The notes under the pieces are model-generated. The model was not told where the DNA came from. It saw nothing but the letters and a program-made list of their open reading frames with translations, and searched no databases. Positions 6,601 through 15,474 of a stretch of 50,054 bases of DNA are shown piece after piece. The stretch lies in NCBI GenBank assembly GCA_021805985.1, contig JAJZDN010000023.1:1-50054 (forward strand), written 5' to 3'. Each line of letters opens with the position of its first letter. The first letter of the stretch is position 1. The position numbers and the translations under genes are program-made. The stretch is from Planctomycetota bacterium. Lineage in GTDB: Bacteria; Planctomycetota; Phycisphaerae; WQYP01.

Positions 6601-7577
6601 TCGAGTTTCTCCATCATTTCTTCCAGCGAAGACATAATGCGTTCGTCGGGATTGTCCTTCAGTGACAGATACAGCGACAACGGATCGACTACATCACGCT
6701 CGGTCAAGAGCGCCGGAGGATAACTCCAGACCTCAATTTCGTGGGCATCGGGTTCTGGATCTGGCACCACGACCGCCTTGTGCCGGTGCCTTAGCAGTTT
6801 CCATTCCTCCCGGCTCATCGCGTACGTGGTAAGTGCGGGCAGCGCGAGCATGGAGTAGTCGGCCAAAGCCGTAAGCCCCGCACGAATGTCGTCAACCCTA
6901 CCCTTGGTGTGCCGGATGAAAAGCCGCTTGTTTACCGGGCTGCGCAGTAACGGCTGCGCCCTGGTCCATATTTCCCGTCGGCTTCGCATGAAGCGAAGAT
7001 GCCGTTCTCGGCCGTGGAATGTCACGTCGCCCAAGCCGGCCGCTTCCAATTCGTCAAAGACCCGGGTCATCGTCATTGCCGAATATCCCATCCGTTGTGC
7101 CGTCTCCAGCGGATTGAACACTTGCTTGCACCCGCGGAGCAGTGCGTGGATAACCACGGCCTGGGTCGATGGACTGAACGTCGGCGGTTGCGAACGAATC
7201 CTGCGGAAGTGCTCACGCAGATCAATCGCCAGCATTGGCAAGTACATCTGATTGCCCGGAACGATGAAAGGCACCTTGTGCTGGATCAAGCGCTTCCGGT
7301 TGTACGCCGTTACGTTGGCACGCACATAGATCACGTCCGTATTCTGTTTGGCTCGGAGCAAATCCATATGCTTGCGGACGGTTCCAGGAGATTGCTCTCC
7401 CGGAGCGGTGTCAATCGCGAGGAGGAAAGGTATCCCCAGCAGTTTTGTGTCCGCTAAGTCGTAAAGTTCCCTGATGAAGTGCGGGAGGCAATTCTTTTTA
7501 TGCCAAGGCGTGGTGGTCACAGCGATGCCTAAGGCAGCCTGGATGTAATGTTCGAGCGGGTGGAGATCGATATTCAC
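6594..7577 (-). CDS. HTH (MarR-like) antitoxin partner of a nucleotidyltransferase toxin
   Basis: This ~327-residue protein belongs to a family usually encoded directly upstream of an AbiEii-like nucleotidyltransferase. The middle region carries a winged helix (LETAQRMGYSAMTMTRVFDE, then LEAAGLG) and an N-terminal part opening with LHPLEHYIQAALG. The C-terminus, DERIMSSLEEMMEKLEW, overlaps the toxin ATG by four bases, a translational-coupling arrangement. I choose GTG 7577 because GGAG lies six bases upstream; the alternative ATG 7637 would place putative operators inside the gene. The gene is intact although its toxin is broken, so it may persist as a free repressor or as an antidote to related toxins. 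Confidence 0.75.
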   Translation of the reverse strand: MNIDLHPLEHYIQAALGIAVTTTPWHKKNCLPHFIRELYDLADTKLLGIPFLLAIDTAPGEQSPGTVRKHMDLLRAKQNTDVIYVRANVTAYNRKRLIQHKVPFIVPGNQMYLPMLAIDLREHFRRIRSQPPTFSPSTQAVVIHALLRGCKQVFNPLETAQRMGYSAMTMTRVFDELEAAGLGDVTFHGRERHLRFMRSRREIWTRAQPLLRSPVNKRLFIRHTKGRVDDIRAGLTALADYSMLALPALTTYAMSREEWKLLRHRHKAVVVPDPEPDAHEIEVWSYPPALLTERDVVDPLSLYLSLKDNPDERIMSSLEEMMEKLEW

Positions 7578-7618
7578 TTCGGACTCCGTATCAGTACTTC
7601 TGCACAATAACATATCAT

Positions 7619-7662
7619 GTGTTATCGTGTATTTCAAGTGTTATCGTTTTGCGCGTTACCGT
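7619..7662 (-). promoter_or_regulatory. Three iterated operator-like repeats upstream of the antitoxin
   Basis: On the minus strand the unit ACGATAACAC occurs at 7638-7647 and 7619-7628, with a degenerate copy ACGGTAACGC at 7653-7662. The spacings are 19 and 15 bases. They lie 42-85 bases upstream of the chosen start, where a promoter would be expected, and the downstream gene encodes a helix-turn-helix protein. Autoregulation is the natural inference. Confidence 0.5.
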
Positions 7663-7799
7663 TTTGCGACGACGACATCCGCAGGTCACCCGGCCCTCCG
7701 AAATACGGATTTCGCCTGGCGAAACAAAGGGTGCCAAGTACGAACAGCCTTTTCCAACGTTTTTCCATCGTTTGACGCTCTCTCGGGAATCATGGGGTT

Positions 7800-8957
7800 T
7801 CAACGCTTGCGGTTGCTGGTTGTCGTATAGATGGGCAGCCGCAACTGGGCAAGCTTTGTTTTTGCGGCGGCGTTGCCGGCCCTGGCTGCCCGCCGCCACC
7901 AAGCCACGGCAGTGTTTTGATTCTCGGCCACCCCGCGGCCGTTGTAAAATAACTCACCAAGATGGAACATCGCCCGGCCAGAACCGGCCTTGGCACCCAG
8001 ACGATACCACGTAAGCGCCATCGAGTAATTCCGCGGCCCGCCCCGCCCACGTTCGTAAAGCCAACCAATATCGACCATTGCCCGCGCATCGCCCAGCGAC
8101 GCGGCACGCTTGTAGAACTGCATTGCCATCTGGTAATTCCGGGGAACACCGTTGCCCTTTTCGTAGAGCGTACCAATGCGGCGCATCGCCGGGATGTTTC
8201 CGCCTTGTGCCTCCATTTCGTATTGCCGCAATTCGGTGGCTTGGGGCGAAGTTGCCGCGGCCGCTGAAAAAGAATGTCCAATAAACCAAAAAAGTACCGG
8301 AAAGGCCAAAATCCCGCACCACGCGGTAATGATGAATCCAGCTTGCCCGAAGCGGCGGGTTCCGTATTCCGAGCGTCGCGTAACTGCTTGCCATAAGCGC
8401 CGTGCTGATCTTAGCAAGTAGGCGGAAAAAACTACAAACGTTGCAAGGCGTCCCCCCGAATGGCTGAAAAAATCTCCCCAGGACATCCAGCAAATGCCAT
8501 ATAGCGGACCCAGGGTTATTCCTGCGATGAGTAGGAATGAAATGGCCGCAACCAAAGTAACAATCCTCCGCTGAGCAGCCATTCCCCAATGCGTCATCTG
8601 TCCGAACCGGGGTCGGGTAATTTTCCACTGTTCAATCCTTCTTTGGATATGCGGCAGAAAAATGATCAGCATTACACATATAAATAGTAACAGGCCAAAT
8701 TTGTTCACGTGGGAGTTTATGATCAAGAACCGAAAAAAATACCTGAAATAGCCAACCTTTTTTAATGGCTGGTAGCCCGGCGCGAGGACTGATACGGCGT
8801 ACGCCAAATAAACCAAGAGTGGAGCACCAAGGACGGTAAACCAGACGATTTCCCAGTAGTACCATCGTGGTGCCATAGCTGGAGAGGGTGACCCCTTGCC
8901 GGTTAAGAGCTGACGAAAGGACAATGCGTCCCAGGGTCTTGTTTTTTTTCGCCACAT
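7800..8957 (-). CDS. Sel1-repeat membrane protein, intact copy
   Basis: The N-terminal ~225 residues contain about five hydrophobic segments (for example FGLLLFICVMLIIFLPHI and ITAWCGILAFPVLFWFIGHS). The C-terminal ~125 residues form three to four Sel1 (TPR-like) repeats of the form A...IG.LYE.G.GVP.NY..A..WY..AA..G. Sel1 repeats mediate protein-protein contacts; here they would sit on one face of the membrane. I prefer ATG 8957 because AAAGGGAC precedes it by a few bases; ATG 9002 is the longer option. A split, partial copy of this gene lies at 187-400 and 4270-4676. Function is unknown. Confidence 0.8.
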   Translation of the reverse strand: MWRKKTRPWDALSFRQLLTGKGSPSPAMAPRWYYWEIVWFTVLGAPLLVYLAYAVSVLAPGYQPLKKVGYFRYFFRFLIINSHVNKFGLLLFICVMLIIFLPHIQRRIEQWKITRPRFGQMTHWGMAAQRRIVTLVAAISFLLIAGITLGPLYGICWMSWGDFFSHSGGRLATFVVFSAYLLRSARRLWQAVTRRSEYGTRRFGQAGFIITAWCGILAFPVLFWFIGHSFSAAAATSPQATELRQYEMEAQGGNIPAMRRIGTLYEKGNGVPRNYQMAMQFYKRAASLGDARAMVDIGWLYERGRGGPRNYSMALTWYRLGAKAGSGRAMFHLGELFYNGRGVAENQNTAVAWWRRAARAGNAAAKTKLAQLRLPIYTTTSNRKR

Positions 8958-9002
8958 CACTTGTCCCTTTATTGCGATCAATGCCATGAACAGCGCGACC
9001 AT

Positions 9003-9498
9003 GATACGCGCAGTGCCCGTCGCCCGTAAACCGGGCTAAATCCGGTCCATTTTTCGACGATCTGTTACCCGGCATTGGACCCGCCGTTGACCGGCCGATG
9101 CACTTCTGCTCCTTTAGTACACCGGAAGATGGGCTAAGAGCGCACTTACCTATCGGGCCCTACTCTCCCGCAGACACAATTCATCTGCTTTAAAGTGGCC
9201 GTGTTCAAACTCTGCAAAACCCTCCTTGGTTGGGTTAGACACGATTCCGAGAGAATATTTCGCCGGGCCAAGCACCAGAATGCCCAGCACCGGCAGCCAG
9301 AGAAACTTATTCCGTCGCAACACCCGCACTGTTACATCTTCGCTAAAACCGCCGCATTTTCTATGCATTATCCAACCATCAATAAATGTTATTCAGACAA
9401 TTTTCCACCGGTACTTAGTTCGCCGGGTTGCGACGGCGCGATTTTTGGCTCCCATCAAGCGCTAAGGCTGTCACAACTGGTCAAAGTGGGTCAGAAAA
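9003..9498. other. Intergenic region, possible small relic at 9150-9368
   Basis: On the reverse strand a 72-codon frame (9150-9368) has a signal-peptide-like start (RRNKFLWLPVLGILVLGPAK) followed by ~35 ordinary residues and a stop. It may be the 5' remnant of a secreted protein or simply chance; I see no family match. The remainder shows no gene on either strand. Confidence 0.3.
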
Positions 9499-9569
9499 CT
9501 GGGGGACTAGGATTCGAACCTAGACAAACAGATTCAGAGTCTGCTGTGCTACCGTTACACCATCCCCCA
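9499..9569 (-). tRNA. tRNA-Gln (anticodon CTG)
   Basis: The minus strand folds as a cloverleaf with acceptor stem TGGGGGA/TCCCCCA, the U1-A72 pair typical of glutamine tRNAs, and discriminator G. The anticodon stem GCAGA/TCTGT encloses CTCTGAA, giving anticodon CTG. The T-arm contains GGTTCGAATCC. CCA is not encoded. Confidence 0.96.
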
Positions 9570-9705
9570 AGGGAGGATACTATCCTAAACAATTCACGGC
9601 ATTCGGACAAGCGGCCGGTGGCGATTTTGTCGGGCCGGGACACGGCGGTTCGGCGATGGGCGGGGCGCTATCACCTTTCTCGGTCCGGCGCGTTTATCAA
9701 TACAA

Positions 9706-9742
9706 TCACCGCCGGCAAAGCCAGCGGCTTTGTGAGCGGCGG
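9706..9742. repeat. REP-like hairpin element, copy 1
   Basis: This is a copy of an intergenic palindromic element with consensus ACCRCCGGCAAAGCCGGCGG followed by CTTTGTGA. AAAGCCGGCGGCTTT is itself a perfect inverted repeat in the consensus. This copy (ACCGCCGGCAAAGCCAGCGG) lies downstream of zwf. Other copies are at 12031, 33491, 39214 and 39280. Confidence 0.65.
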
Positions 9743-9784
9743 GCAGATCACGTTTTGCGAAGTTATGGGGGACCCATTCCTCAA

Positions 9785-9803
9785 TTACTCGGGCCGGCTC
9801 CTA
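9785..9803 (-). repeat. Dispersed repeat, diverged copy 2
   Basis: On the minus strand the sequence AGGAGCCGGCCCGAGTAAT differs at two positions from the 19-base repeat at 4258 and 49906. It overlaps the last codon of zwf and continues into the intergenic DNA. Confidence 0.5.
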
Positions 9804-11336
9804 AGAAATATCTGACCCCAGCCAATCCCATGTCCGGCCGTCACGGGCTAATAATTCGTTGGCGGCTGGCGGCCCCCAGGAGCCGGGTTCATAACGGCCC
9901 AGCGATGGCGTGCCGGCGGCCCATGCTTCTTCGATGCGGTCAATAATACTCCATGCGCTTTCCACTTCATCCCGGCGGATAAACAACGTGGAATCACCGA
10001 GTATGGCGTCTAACAGCAAGCGTTCGTAGGCTTCCGGGGAATAGCTGCCGAAGGCTTCGTTGTATTCAAAATCCATGTGGGCTGGGGCGATACGGGTAAC
10101 CGTGCCGGGACGTTTGGCGTTAATCAGCAGGGAAATGCCCTCTTTGGGCTGAATGCGCAGGGTGAGAATATTGCGCGCCAGGTTGCCGCCCGGCGCGTTA
10201 AATAAAACGCCGGGAGCGCTGTTAAAGTGAATGCTGACTTCAGACCCTTGTCGTTTGAGATGTTTACCGCTGCGCAGATAAAAGGGGACACCGTACCAGC
10301 GCCAATTATTAATATTCAACTTAACAGCGGCGTACGTTTCCGTCTGACTGTCCGGTGCTACGCCGCGCTCCTGAAGGTAGCCAATCACCGGCTTACCATC
10401 GACAGAACCGGCCGTATATTGGCCCCGTACCGTGCGCATGGTCACCTCCTGCGGGGTATGAAACGGCTCAATGGACTTAAGCACCCGCACTTTTTCATCA
10501 CGAATGGCATCGCCATCCAGGGCCACGGGCGGTTCCATGGCAATGAGTGTCAATAGCTGCATAAGATGGTTTTGCACCATGTCCCGCAGGGTGCCGGCAT
10601 TTTCAAAATATCCGCCGCGCCCTTCCACCCCCAGTGTTTCACCTACGGTTATCTGGACATGATCCACATACCGCCGATTCCAGATTGGTTCAAAAATTCC
10701 ATTGGCAAAACGAAATACCAGCAGGTTTTGTACGGTTTGTTTGCCCAGATAATGATCAATACGATAAACCTGTGATTCATCAAAAGCACGGTTGATGTGC
10801 TGATTGAGTTCCCGGGCGGTGGTCAAATTTCGTCCAAAGGGCTTTTCCACAATGGCGCGCCGCCACGCCTGGCTGTTAAACGGATCAATGTTGCCCAGCC
10901 CGGCATCTCCCAGGCGTTCGACAATCTGCCCGAATTCGGTCGGGCTGGTGGAAAGATAATAGAGCCTGCGACCGCCCGTATTGAATTTTTTATCCACTTC
11001 CGCCAGGCGGTCGGCCAGTGCGTGATAGCCGTCGGCACTTTCAAAGGTGCTTTGATGATAAAAAATCCGGGGTGCCAGATCGCGCCATAATTCCGGGTCC
11101 ACCGGCTTGCAACGCGAAAATTTATTGATAGCTTCCAGCATTTCCGCCCGGAACTCCTCATCGGTCTTGGGCCGCCGGGCAAAGCCGATGACCACGGTGG
11201 ATTTGGACAACAACCCGTCGCGTGTGAGGTTATACAACGCGGGCAGAAGCTTGCGGGCGGTTAAATCACCGGTAGCACCGAATATGACAATGGCGCACGG
11301 AGGCGCGGCAGTTACAGCATTTTTTTCCCCAGCCAT
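9801..11336 (-). CDS. zwf: Glucose-6-phosphate 1-dehydrogenase
   Basis: The product oxidises glucose 6-phosphate to 6-phosphogluconolactone with reduction of NADP+ (or NAD+), opening the oxidative pentose phosphate pathway in the cytoplasm. Hallmarks are the Rossmann dinucleotide-binding motif [18 protein letters not shown] near the N-terminus and the substrate-binding, catalytic RIDHYLGK motif at about residues 190-198. Also visible are EKPFG (~165) and a normal C-terminal domain. At about 511 residues it is full length. I prefer ATG 11336 because AAAGGA lies about nine bases upstream; ATG 11354 is the alternative. It is divergent from the HIT-family gene; no gnd or pgl gene is adjacent. Confidence 0.96.
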   Translation of the reverse strand: MAGEKNAVTAAPPCAIVIFGATGDLTARKLLPALYNLTRDGLLSKSTVVIGFARRPKTDEEFRAEMLEAINKFSRCKPVDPELWRDLAPRIFYHQSTFESADGYHALADRLAEVDKKFNTGGRRLYYLSTSPTEFGQIVERLGDAGLGNIDPFNSQAWRRAIVEKPFGRNLTTARELNQHINRAFDESQVYRIDHYLGKQTVQNLLVFRFANGIFEPIWNRRYVDHVQITVGETLGVEGRGGYFENAGTLRDMVQNHLMQLLTLIAMEPPVALDGDAIRDEKVRVLKSIEPFHTPQEVTMRTVRGQYTAGSVDGKPVIGYLQERGVAPDSQTETYAAVKLNINNWRWYGVPFYLRSGKHLKRQGSEVSIHFNSAPGVLFNAPGGNLARNILTLRIQPKEGISLLINAKRPGTVTRIAPAHMDFEYNEAFGSYSPEAYERLLLDAILGDSTLFIRRDEVESAWSIIDRIEEAWAAGTPSLGRYEPGSWGPPAANELLARDGRTWDWLGSDIS

Positions 11337-11472
11337 GTTGATTGATCCTTTCATTGAGTTTTCTACTCATACAAAGATGGGTATTCTACACGCCATGGAG
11401 TCCGCTTCAAAAGCATCCGGCGGCGAAGAGGCCGCAAGCGAGTGCGATGGACTGGAAATTTGGAGTAAGCTT

Positions 11473-11967
11473 ATGACCGATACGCTTTGGGCACCGTGGC
11501 GGCTGGAATATATTAAAGGCGTCACCGGGCAGAGCATAGACTGCTTTTTATGCGATCTGGCCCAGCACCCGGAAAAAGATGCCGCCAATTTTGTGGTTCG
11601 CCGCAGCCAATTCGGTATGTTGCTGATGAATCGTTATCCGTATGTCAACGGCCATCTTCTGGCGGCACCGTACCGTCACACGCCAGACTTGCCCCAATTA
11701 ACCATCGAGGAGCGCGCCGACGTGCTGGAACTTGCGGTCCTGGGCCAGCAACTGCTGACCCAGGCGATGAACCCGCAGGGATTTAACATTGGCATCAATA
11801 TCGGGCGTTGCGCGGGAGCGGGGGTGCCGGGACATGTGCACACACATGTTGTGCCCCGGTGGAACGGTGATGTTAATTTTATGAGTGTGGTGGGGCAAGT
11901 CCGGGTGATTCCGCAGGCCGTTGAAGAAGCCTATCGCCAGATTATGGCGCAGCTTGCCAAGGCGTAA
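11473..11967 (+). CDS. HIT-family nucleotide hydrolase/phosphorylase
   Basis: The histidine-triad motif HVHTHVV (His121, 123 and 125) defines the family; the middle histidine region forms the nucleotidyl intermediate. An upstream CxxC pair (Cys24, Cys27, in the CFLC motif) probably binds zinc with downstream histidines. The N-terminal LWAPWRLEYI is typical of bacterial HIT proteins annotated as Ap4A phosphorylase or diadenosine polyphosphate hydrolases. The likely role is turnover of dinucleoside polyphosphates or aminoacyl-AMP. ATG 11473 is chosen because GGAG lies seven bases upstream and the family's conserved start follows directly; the frame extends upstream to 11107 but overlaps zwf. 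Length 164 residues. Confidence 0.9.
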   Translation: MTDTLWAPWRLEYIKGVTGQSIDCFLCDLAQHPEKDAANFVVRRSQFGMLLMNRYPYVNGHLLAAPYRHTPDLPQLTIEERADVLELAVLGQQLLTQAMNPQGFNIGINIGRCAGAGVPGHVHTHVVPRWNGDVNFMSVVGQVRVIPQAVEEAYRQIMAQLAKA

Positions 11968-12030
11968 CGCGTTGCCCGCTTGGCGGACTTTTCAGACAGT
12001 CTCTCGATTTTTACCGCAGGTGAACGCCGC

Positions 12031-12062
12031 ACCACCGGCAAAGCCGGCGGCTATGTGAAAGA
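12031..12062. repeat. REP-like hairpin element, copy 2
   Basis: The sequence ACCACCGGCAAAGCCGGCGG followed by CTATGTGA sits between the converging ends of the HIT gene and the GT39 gene. It can fold on either strand and may act as a bidirectional terminator. Confidence 0.65.
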
Positions 12063-12102
12063 TGGAAAGCGTCGCTTTTGGGATGTTATCCAACTGCCGT
12101 CT

Positions 12103-13845
12103 CTACCTCTTACTCCAGTTGCGCACGACGGGGTTCTTCACCCCTGGCATGCCTTTGAATCCATAACATTTCCAGACATCCAGATGTTTGACCACCACAC
12201 CGTAATAATACAGGGGCACGATAAACATTTTGCTAACGTGCGTGAAGGCGGGTTTAATGAGCCGATCGAATACCTGCGGTGAAAAAGACCCGGTTAACAC
12301 TGCATCGCGGCCAAGATAACGCAACTTTCCCGTGCGAGGATTGATTTGGTTTGGCCCCGGCCATAAATCAAATTGACACTGCTTGCCGCCCTTCGCCGTT
12401 TGCAGACAAAACACAAATGGATGTCCGGGCAAATAGTAGCTTAGGGAACTGGATGTATCCCAGCGATCATCCAATACCATCGGCAGCGGGCCATGACCAT
12501 GCCACATGGATAAGCGGATTTTTTCAATGGCTTGCCCCCGAACTTTCAATGCATGGAGGCGAAAGGCCGGATCAAATTTCTTGGCGGGAAAATGTTTGCC
12601 CGCCGGATCAATTTTAGCCATGACGGGATAGAGCAACTGGGCGTTTTCTGCAAACACAAACAGGCCAAATCCCCACGCAATACCGGCAATAATCCAGCGC
12701 CGGGCTGCTTTACGTTTGGGAAGAGGCTGATTCCACCAGCGCGTTGCCACGCCGGCAAAAAGAATCATGCCGGCGAAGTAGCCGCCAGCGGGCCAATTCG
12801 GTTCAACCTTACTCCAGAAACTTAAAAGAAAATACATGATAAAAATCGGGAGGGTAATCCATATCAGAAAATCCCACACGGCCCGCGTAACCGGATCCGT
12901 TATTTTCCTGGCATCCCGAATTGCTTCAATGAACGCCAGCACCAGCAGCACAAATAAAATACCTGCGAAAATACCGGCTTGTGAAAGGATGAACATGCCA
13001 ACATTCAGCGGTGCGTGGCTTAAATGCCACCAAACGCCCTTGGCCCCCCGTAATCCGCCTTCGCCCCCAATAGCGCGAAACATAATCCAATGGTGTTGGG
13101 CATTCCATATTAAGGTAGGAATTTGAATCGCCAGCGCCAGAACGACCGCACCCAGGCTGTGCCACGTTGCCAGCTTCCGTCGCAGATAGGTATTTCGCCA
13201 TGCCGCAATCGCCACCGACGGGGGAATCAGCAGCAAAATCGGCTTGCACAAAATTCCCAGCCCCACCAGCAGACCCGCCAAATACAGCCAACCGGTGCCA
13301 GCGCGGTTGGGCTGCTGCGATGAAAGCATTCCATTTTCACCATACTGCGGTTCTACCGCCAGCCACAGGCATACGCACGCCCAGGCCCAACATAAATACA
13401 TAGGTGAATCAATGGTAATAATTAAACTGCCCACGGCAAACACTGGCACCCCGGCTGACAGGGCAATAACCATCAGCCCGGCGCGATCATCACGGAACAT
13501 GCGCCGCGCTAAAAAGAAGCTGGCCAAACCGCTGAAACACGCGAAAACAACCGCCGGCGTACGTATGATGGGCATCGTGGCGTGCTGGCCAAACCAGTGC
13601 CCCACCGCCGTTGCCGCATAAATAATGGCTGCAATCCCCGGCCCTTTGGAATAATATCCCCACGCCAGATGGCGTGACCAGAGCCAGTATTGGCTTTCAT
13701 CTTCTGAAAGATCAAATGGGCAATGGTGGTAAAGAAATAAAAGGTTGGAGAAAAAACCCAGGAGTAACAAGCCCCATGCCGTGCGCACGCACCACGGTTT
13801 GTGTATCCACGCGTGCGGAGAATTCGTCGATTTTTCTTGCGTCAT
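12103..13845 (-). CDS. GT39/ArnT-like membrane glycosyltransferase
   Basis: This 580-residue protein has about ten membrane segments and a C-terminal soluble part of about 150 residues. The first extracytoplasmic loop carries DLSEDESQYWLWSRHLAWGY followed by YSKGPG. That is the acidic catalytic loop and lipid-sugar motif of the dolichyl-phosphate-mannose/ArnT superfamily (PMT_2). It probably moves a sugar from a polyprenyl-phosphate donor to an exported acceptor such as lipid A, a protein or a cell-surface glycan; the acceptor cannot be read here. AGGA lies six bases before ATG 13845. It follows the pseudo-receiver gene on the same strand with 57 bases between them, so the two may be co-transcribed. 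Confidence 0.87.
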   Translation of the reverse strand: MTQEKSTNSPHAWIHKPWCVRTAWGLLLLGFFSNLLFLYHHCPFDLSEDESQYWLWSRHLAWGYYSKGPGIAAIIYAATAVGHWFGQHATMPIIRTPAVVFACFSGLASFFLARRMFRDDRAGLMVIALSAGVPVFAVGSLIITIDSPMYLCWAWACVCLWLAVEPQYGENGMLSSQQPNRAGTGWLYLAGLLVGLGILCKPILLLIPPSVAIAAWRNTYLRRKLATWHSLGAVVLALAIQIPTLIWNAQHHWIMFRAIGGEGGLRGAKGVWWHLSHAPLNVGMFILSQAGIFAGILFVLLVLAFIEAIRDARKITDPVTRAVWDFLIWITLPIFIMYFLLSFWSKVEPNWPAGGYFAGMILFAGVATRWWNQPLPKRKAARRWIIAGIAWGFGLFVFAENAQLLYPVMAKIDPAGKHFPAKKFDPAFRLHALKVRGQAIEKIRLSMWHGHGPLPMVLDDRWDTSSSLSYYLPGHPFVFCLQTAKGGKQCQFDLWPGPNQINPRTGKLRYLGRDAVLTGSFSPQVFDRLIKPAFTHVSKMFIVPLYYYGVVVKHLDVWKCYGFKGMPGVKNPVVRNWSKR

Positions 13846-13902
13846 TGCGTTTCCTGTACATGGCCTGCCGGGCGGAGCAGGCTGGCGATTCGTTCAACTT
13901 TA

Positions 13903-14277
13903 TTACCCTTGGGCGGCCAATACGTCTCTTAAATGTTCCGCGACCTGTGGCAAATGGAGGGTGGACTTTCCGAAACCCTGCAAGGCACCGGCGGCTACCG
14001 CTTTGGCTTGGGCATCATGCAGGTTGCTGACCAACATCAACGGCGGGCAATTCGGAATTTGCCGGAGTTGTTTAATAAGGTCAATGCCGCTGGAACCATC
14101 ACGGTCGAGAATACGATTCACCAGCACCAGATTATATTGATTTTGTTGCAGCAGTTTTTCCGTTTCTCCGGCAGTTCCGGCGGCGTCCACCTCGGCCGAG
14201 GCTATCTGTTGAAGCAACCCGCTGATGGCAGCATGATCAAATCCACACTGCCCGACATCTAGAATACGCACGCCCAT
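13903..14277 (-). CDS. Pseudo-receiver (response-regulator fold, Asn at phospho-site)
   Basis: The 124-residue product has the length and pattern of a lone CheY-like receiver domain, with alternating hydrophobic strands (VRILDV, YNLVLVN, LMLVSN) and a conserved lysine in GFGK. However, the phosphoacceptor aspartate is replaced by Asn54 (in LVLVNRILDRDG), so normal phosphorylation is unlikely. Such pseudo-receivers often act as constitutive protein-interaction modules. The switch residue Ser (MLVSN) is kept. AAAGG precedes ATG 14277. There is no output domain and no histidine kinase adjacent. It lies upstream of the GT39 gene on the same strand. Confidence 0.75.
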   Translation of the reverse strand: MGVRILDVGQCGFDHAAISGLLQQIASAEVDAAGTAGETEKLLQQNQYNLVLVNRILDRDGSSGIDLIKQLRQIPNCPPLMLVSNLHDAQAKAVAAGALQGFGKSTLHLPQVAEHLRDVLAAQG

Positions 14278-14423
14278 TCACACGCCTTTCAAAGCTTTAC
14301 CGGGAGAAAATTATAGCATGCTTGATCCTTTTTCGGCGGTTTTGGCGGATCAGCGCGGTTTATTTACTAAAACTTCATCATTGATTTTGACTCCATGGCA
14401 CTTGATGGCCTAAACTTGCCGTC

Positions 14424-15344
14424 ATGACAAAACCTTCCACAAATACCATTGCCGCCGAGAAAATCGCCAATCTGCATCTTAGCCCTCGCCTGATCGTATG
14501 CGACCTGGATGGCACGCTGATCAGCCGGGAGCACAAGATTAATATTGCTGATATAGAGGCTCTAGCGAAAGCCCGCGATGCCGGTTTCACCGTGAGCATT
14601 TGCACGGGCCGCAGTATTGGGGAAGCACTCGATATTATTAAACCGCTGAATCTCTCCGGACCGGGTGTATTTGTTACCGGGGCCGCCATTTGTGATCTGG
14701 CCTCCGGCGCAACGCTGCACCGTCAGGCTATTAACCCGGAAATAGTCGAGCGCCTCATTAAGTTTTTCGGTGATCTGGGCCATGCGGTACTGCTGCTGGT
14801 AGATACCCCGGAAAATCCCGGCCCGCGCTATATCATGACCAACCACGGCCCGGTTCATGCGGCCTCAGAAGAATGGTTTTTACGTAATAAAATGGCGGCA
14901 GAAATTGTGGAATACCCGGATGAGCATACGCTTTCGTGCGTGTTACGACTGGGCATCGTGGTAGATTTGCCGCAAAGCGCGGACATTACCGCGTTGTTGA
15001 CCCAGCGGTTTGGATCGCAAATTAATTTTTTAGCACTGCGTGCTCCGGCGTTTGAATGCCACGTCATTGAGGTTTTTGCACAGCATGTCGATAAATGGAC
15101 CGGAATCCAACGGCTTTGTGCGCTGCTGAATATTGACAGCAGTCTTGCGGTACCCATTGGGGATGATGTCAATGATTTGCCGATGCTGCGTCAGGCCACC
15201 TTGAGTTTTGCCATGGGAAATGCCACCTCGGAAGTTCAGCGTGCCGCGAAACACGTTACGCGATCACAAAGCGAGAGCGGCGTGGCCGCAGCCGTGGAGG
15301 CCGTCCTTACTGGAAGCCTGTTGCAGGTGCCGGTGCATTTGTAA
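14424..15344 (+). CDS. Cof-type HAD-IIB family phosphatase
   Basis: The N-terminal motif CDLDGTL holds the nucleophile Asp27 and general acid Asp29. A CTGRS threonine motif follows near residue 58, and the C-terminal GDDVNDLPML motif (from ~246) holds the Mg2+-binding acids. The large insert between them is a C2B cap, so this belongs to the Cof/YbiV sugar-phosphate phosphatase branch. Substrate is not predictable; typical ones are sugar phosphates or flavin-related phosphates. Length is 306 residues. The start is ATG 14424, without a good ribosome-binding site. Confidence 0.9.
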   Translation: MTKPSTNTIAAEKIANLHLSPRLIVCDLDGTLISREHKINIADIEALAKARDAGFTVSICTGRSIGEALDIIKPLNLSGPGVFVTGAAICDLASGATLHRQAINPEIVERLIKFFGDLGHAVLLLVDTPENPGPRYIMTNHGPVHAASEEWFLRNKMAAEIVEYPDEHTLSCVLRLGIVVDLPQSADITALLTQRFGSQINFLALRAPAFECHVIEVFAQHVDKWTGIQRLCALLNIDSSLAVPIGDDVNDLPMLRQATLSFAMGNATSEVQRAAKHVTRSQSESGVAAAVEAVLTGSLLQVPVHL

Positions 15345-15474
15345 GTGCAGATTACTTTGCGGTCCGGGCCAAATGAACCTTTAATATAAACGGGGCCTGC
15401 ATCAGCAAAACTGCTGCATCATGGACTATTGTGCCCCGGCCACTTCCCATGCTGCCTGAGCATTGCGGCCAGCG

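Noticed and set aside
10227-10556. 109-residue forward frame inside zwf
   Set aside because: It is antisense to conserved G6PD sequence and has no ribosome-binding site.
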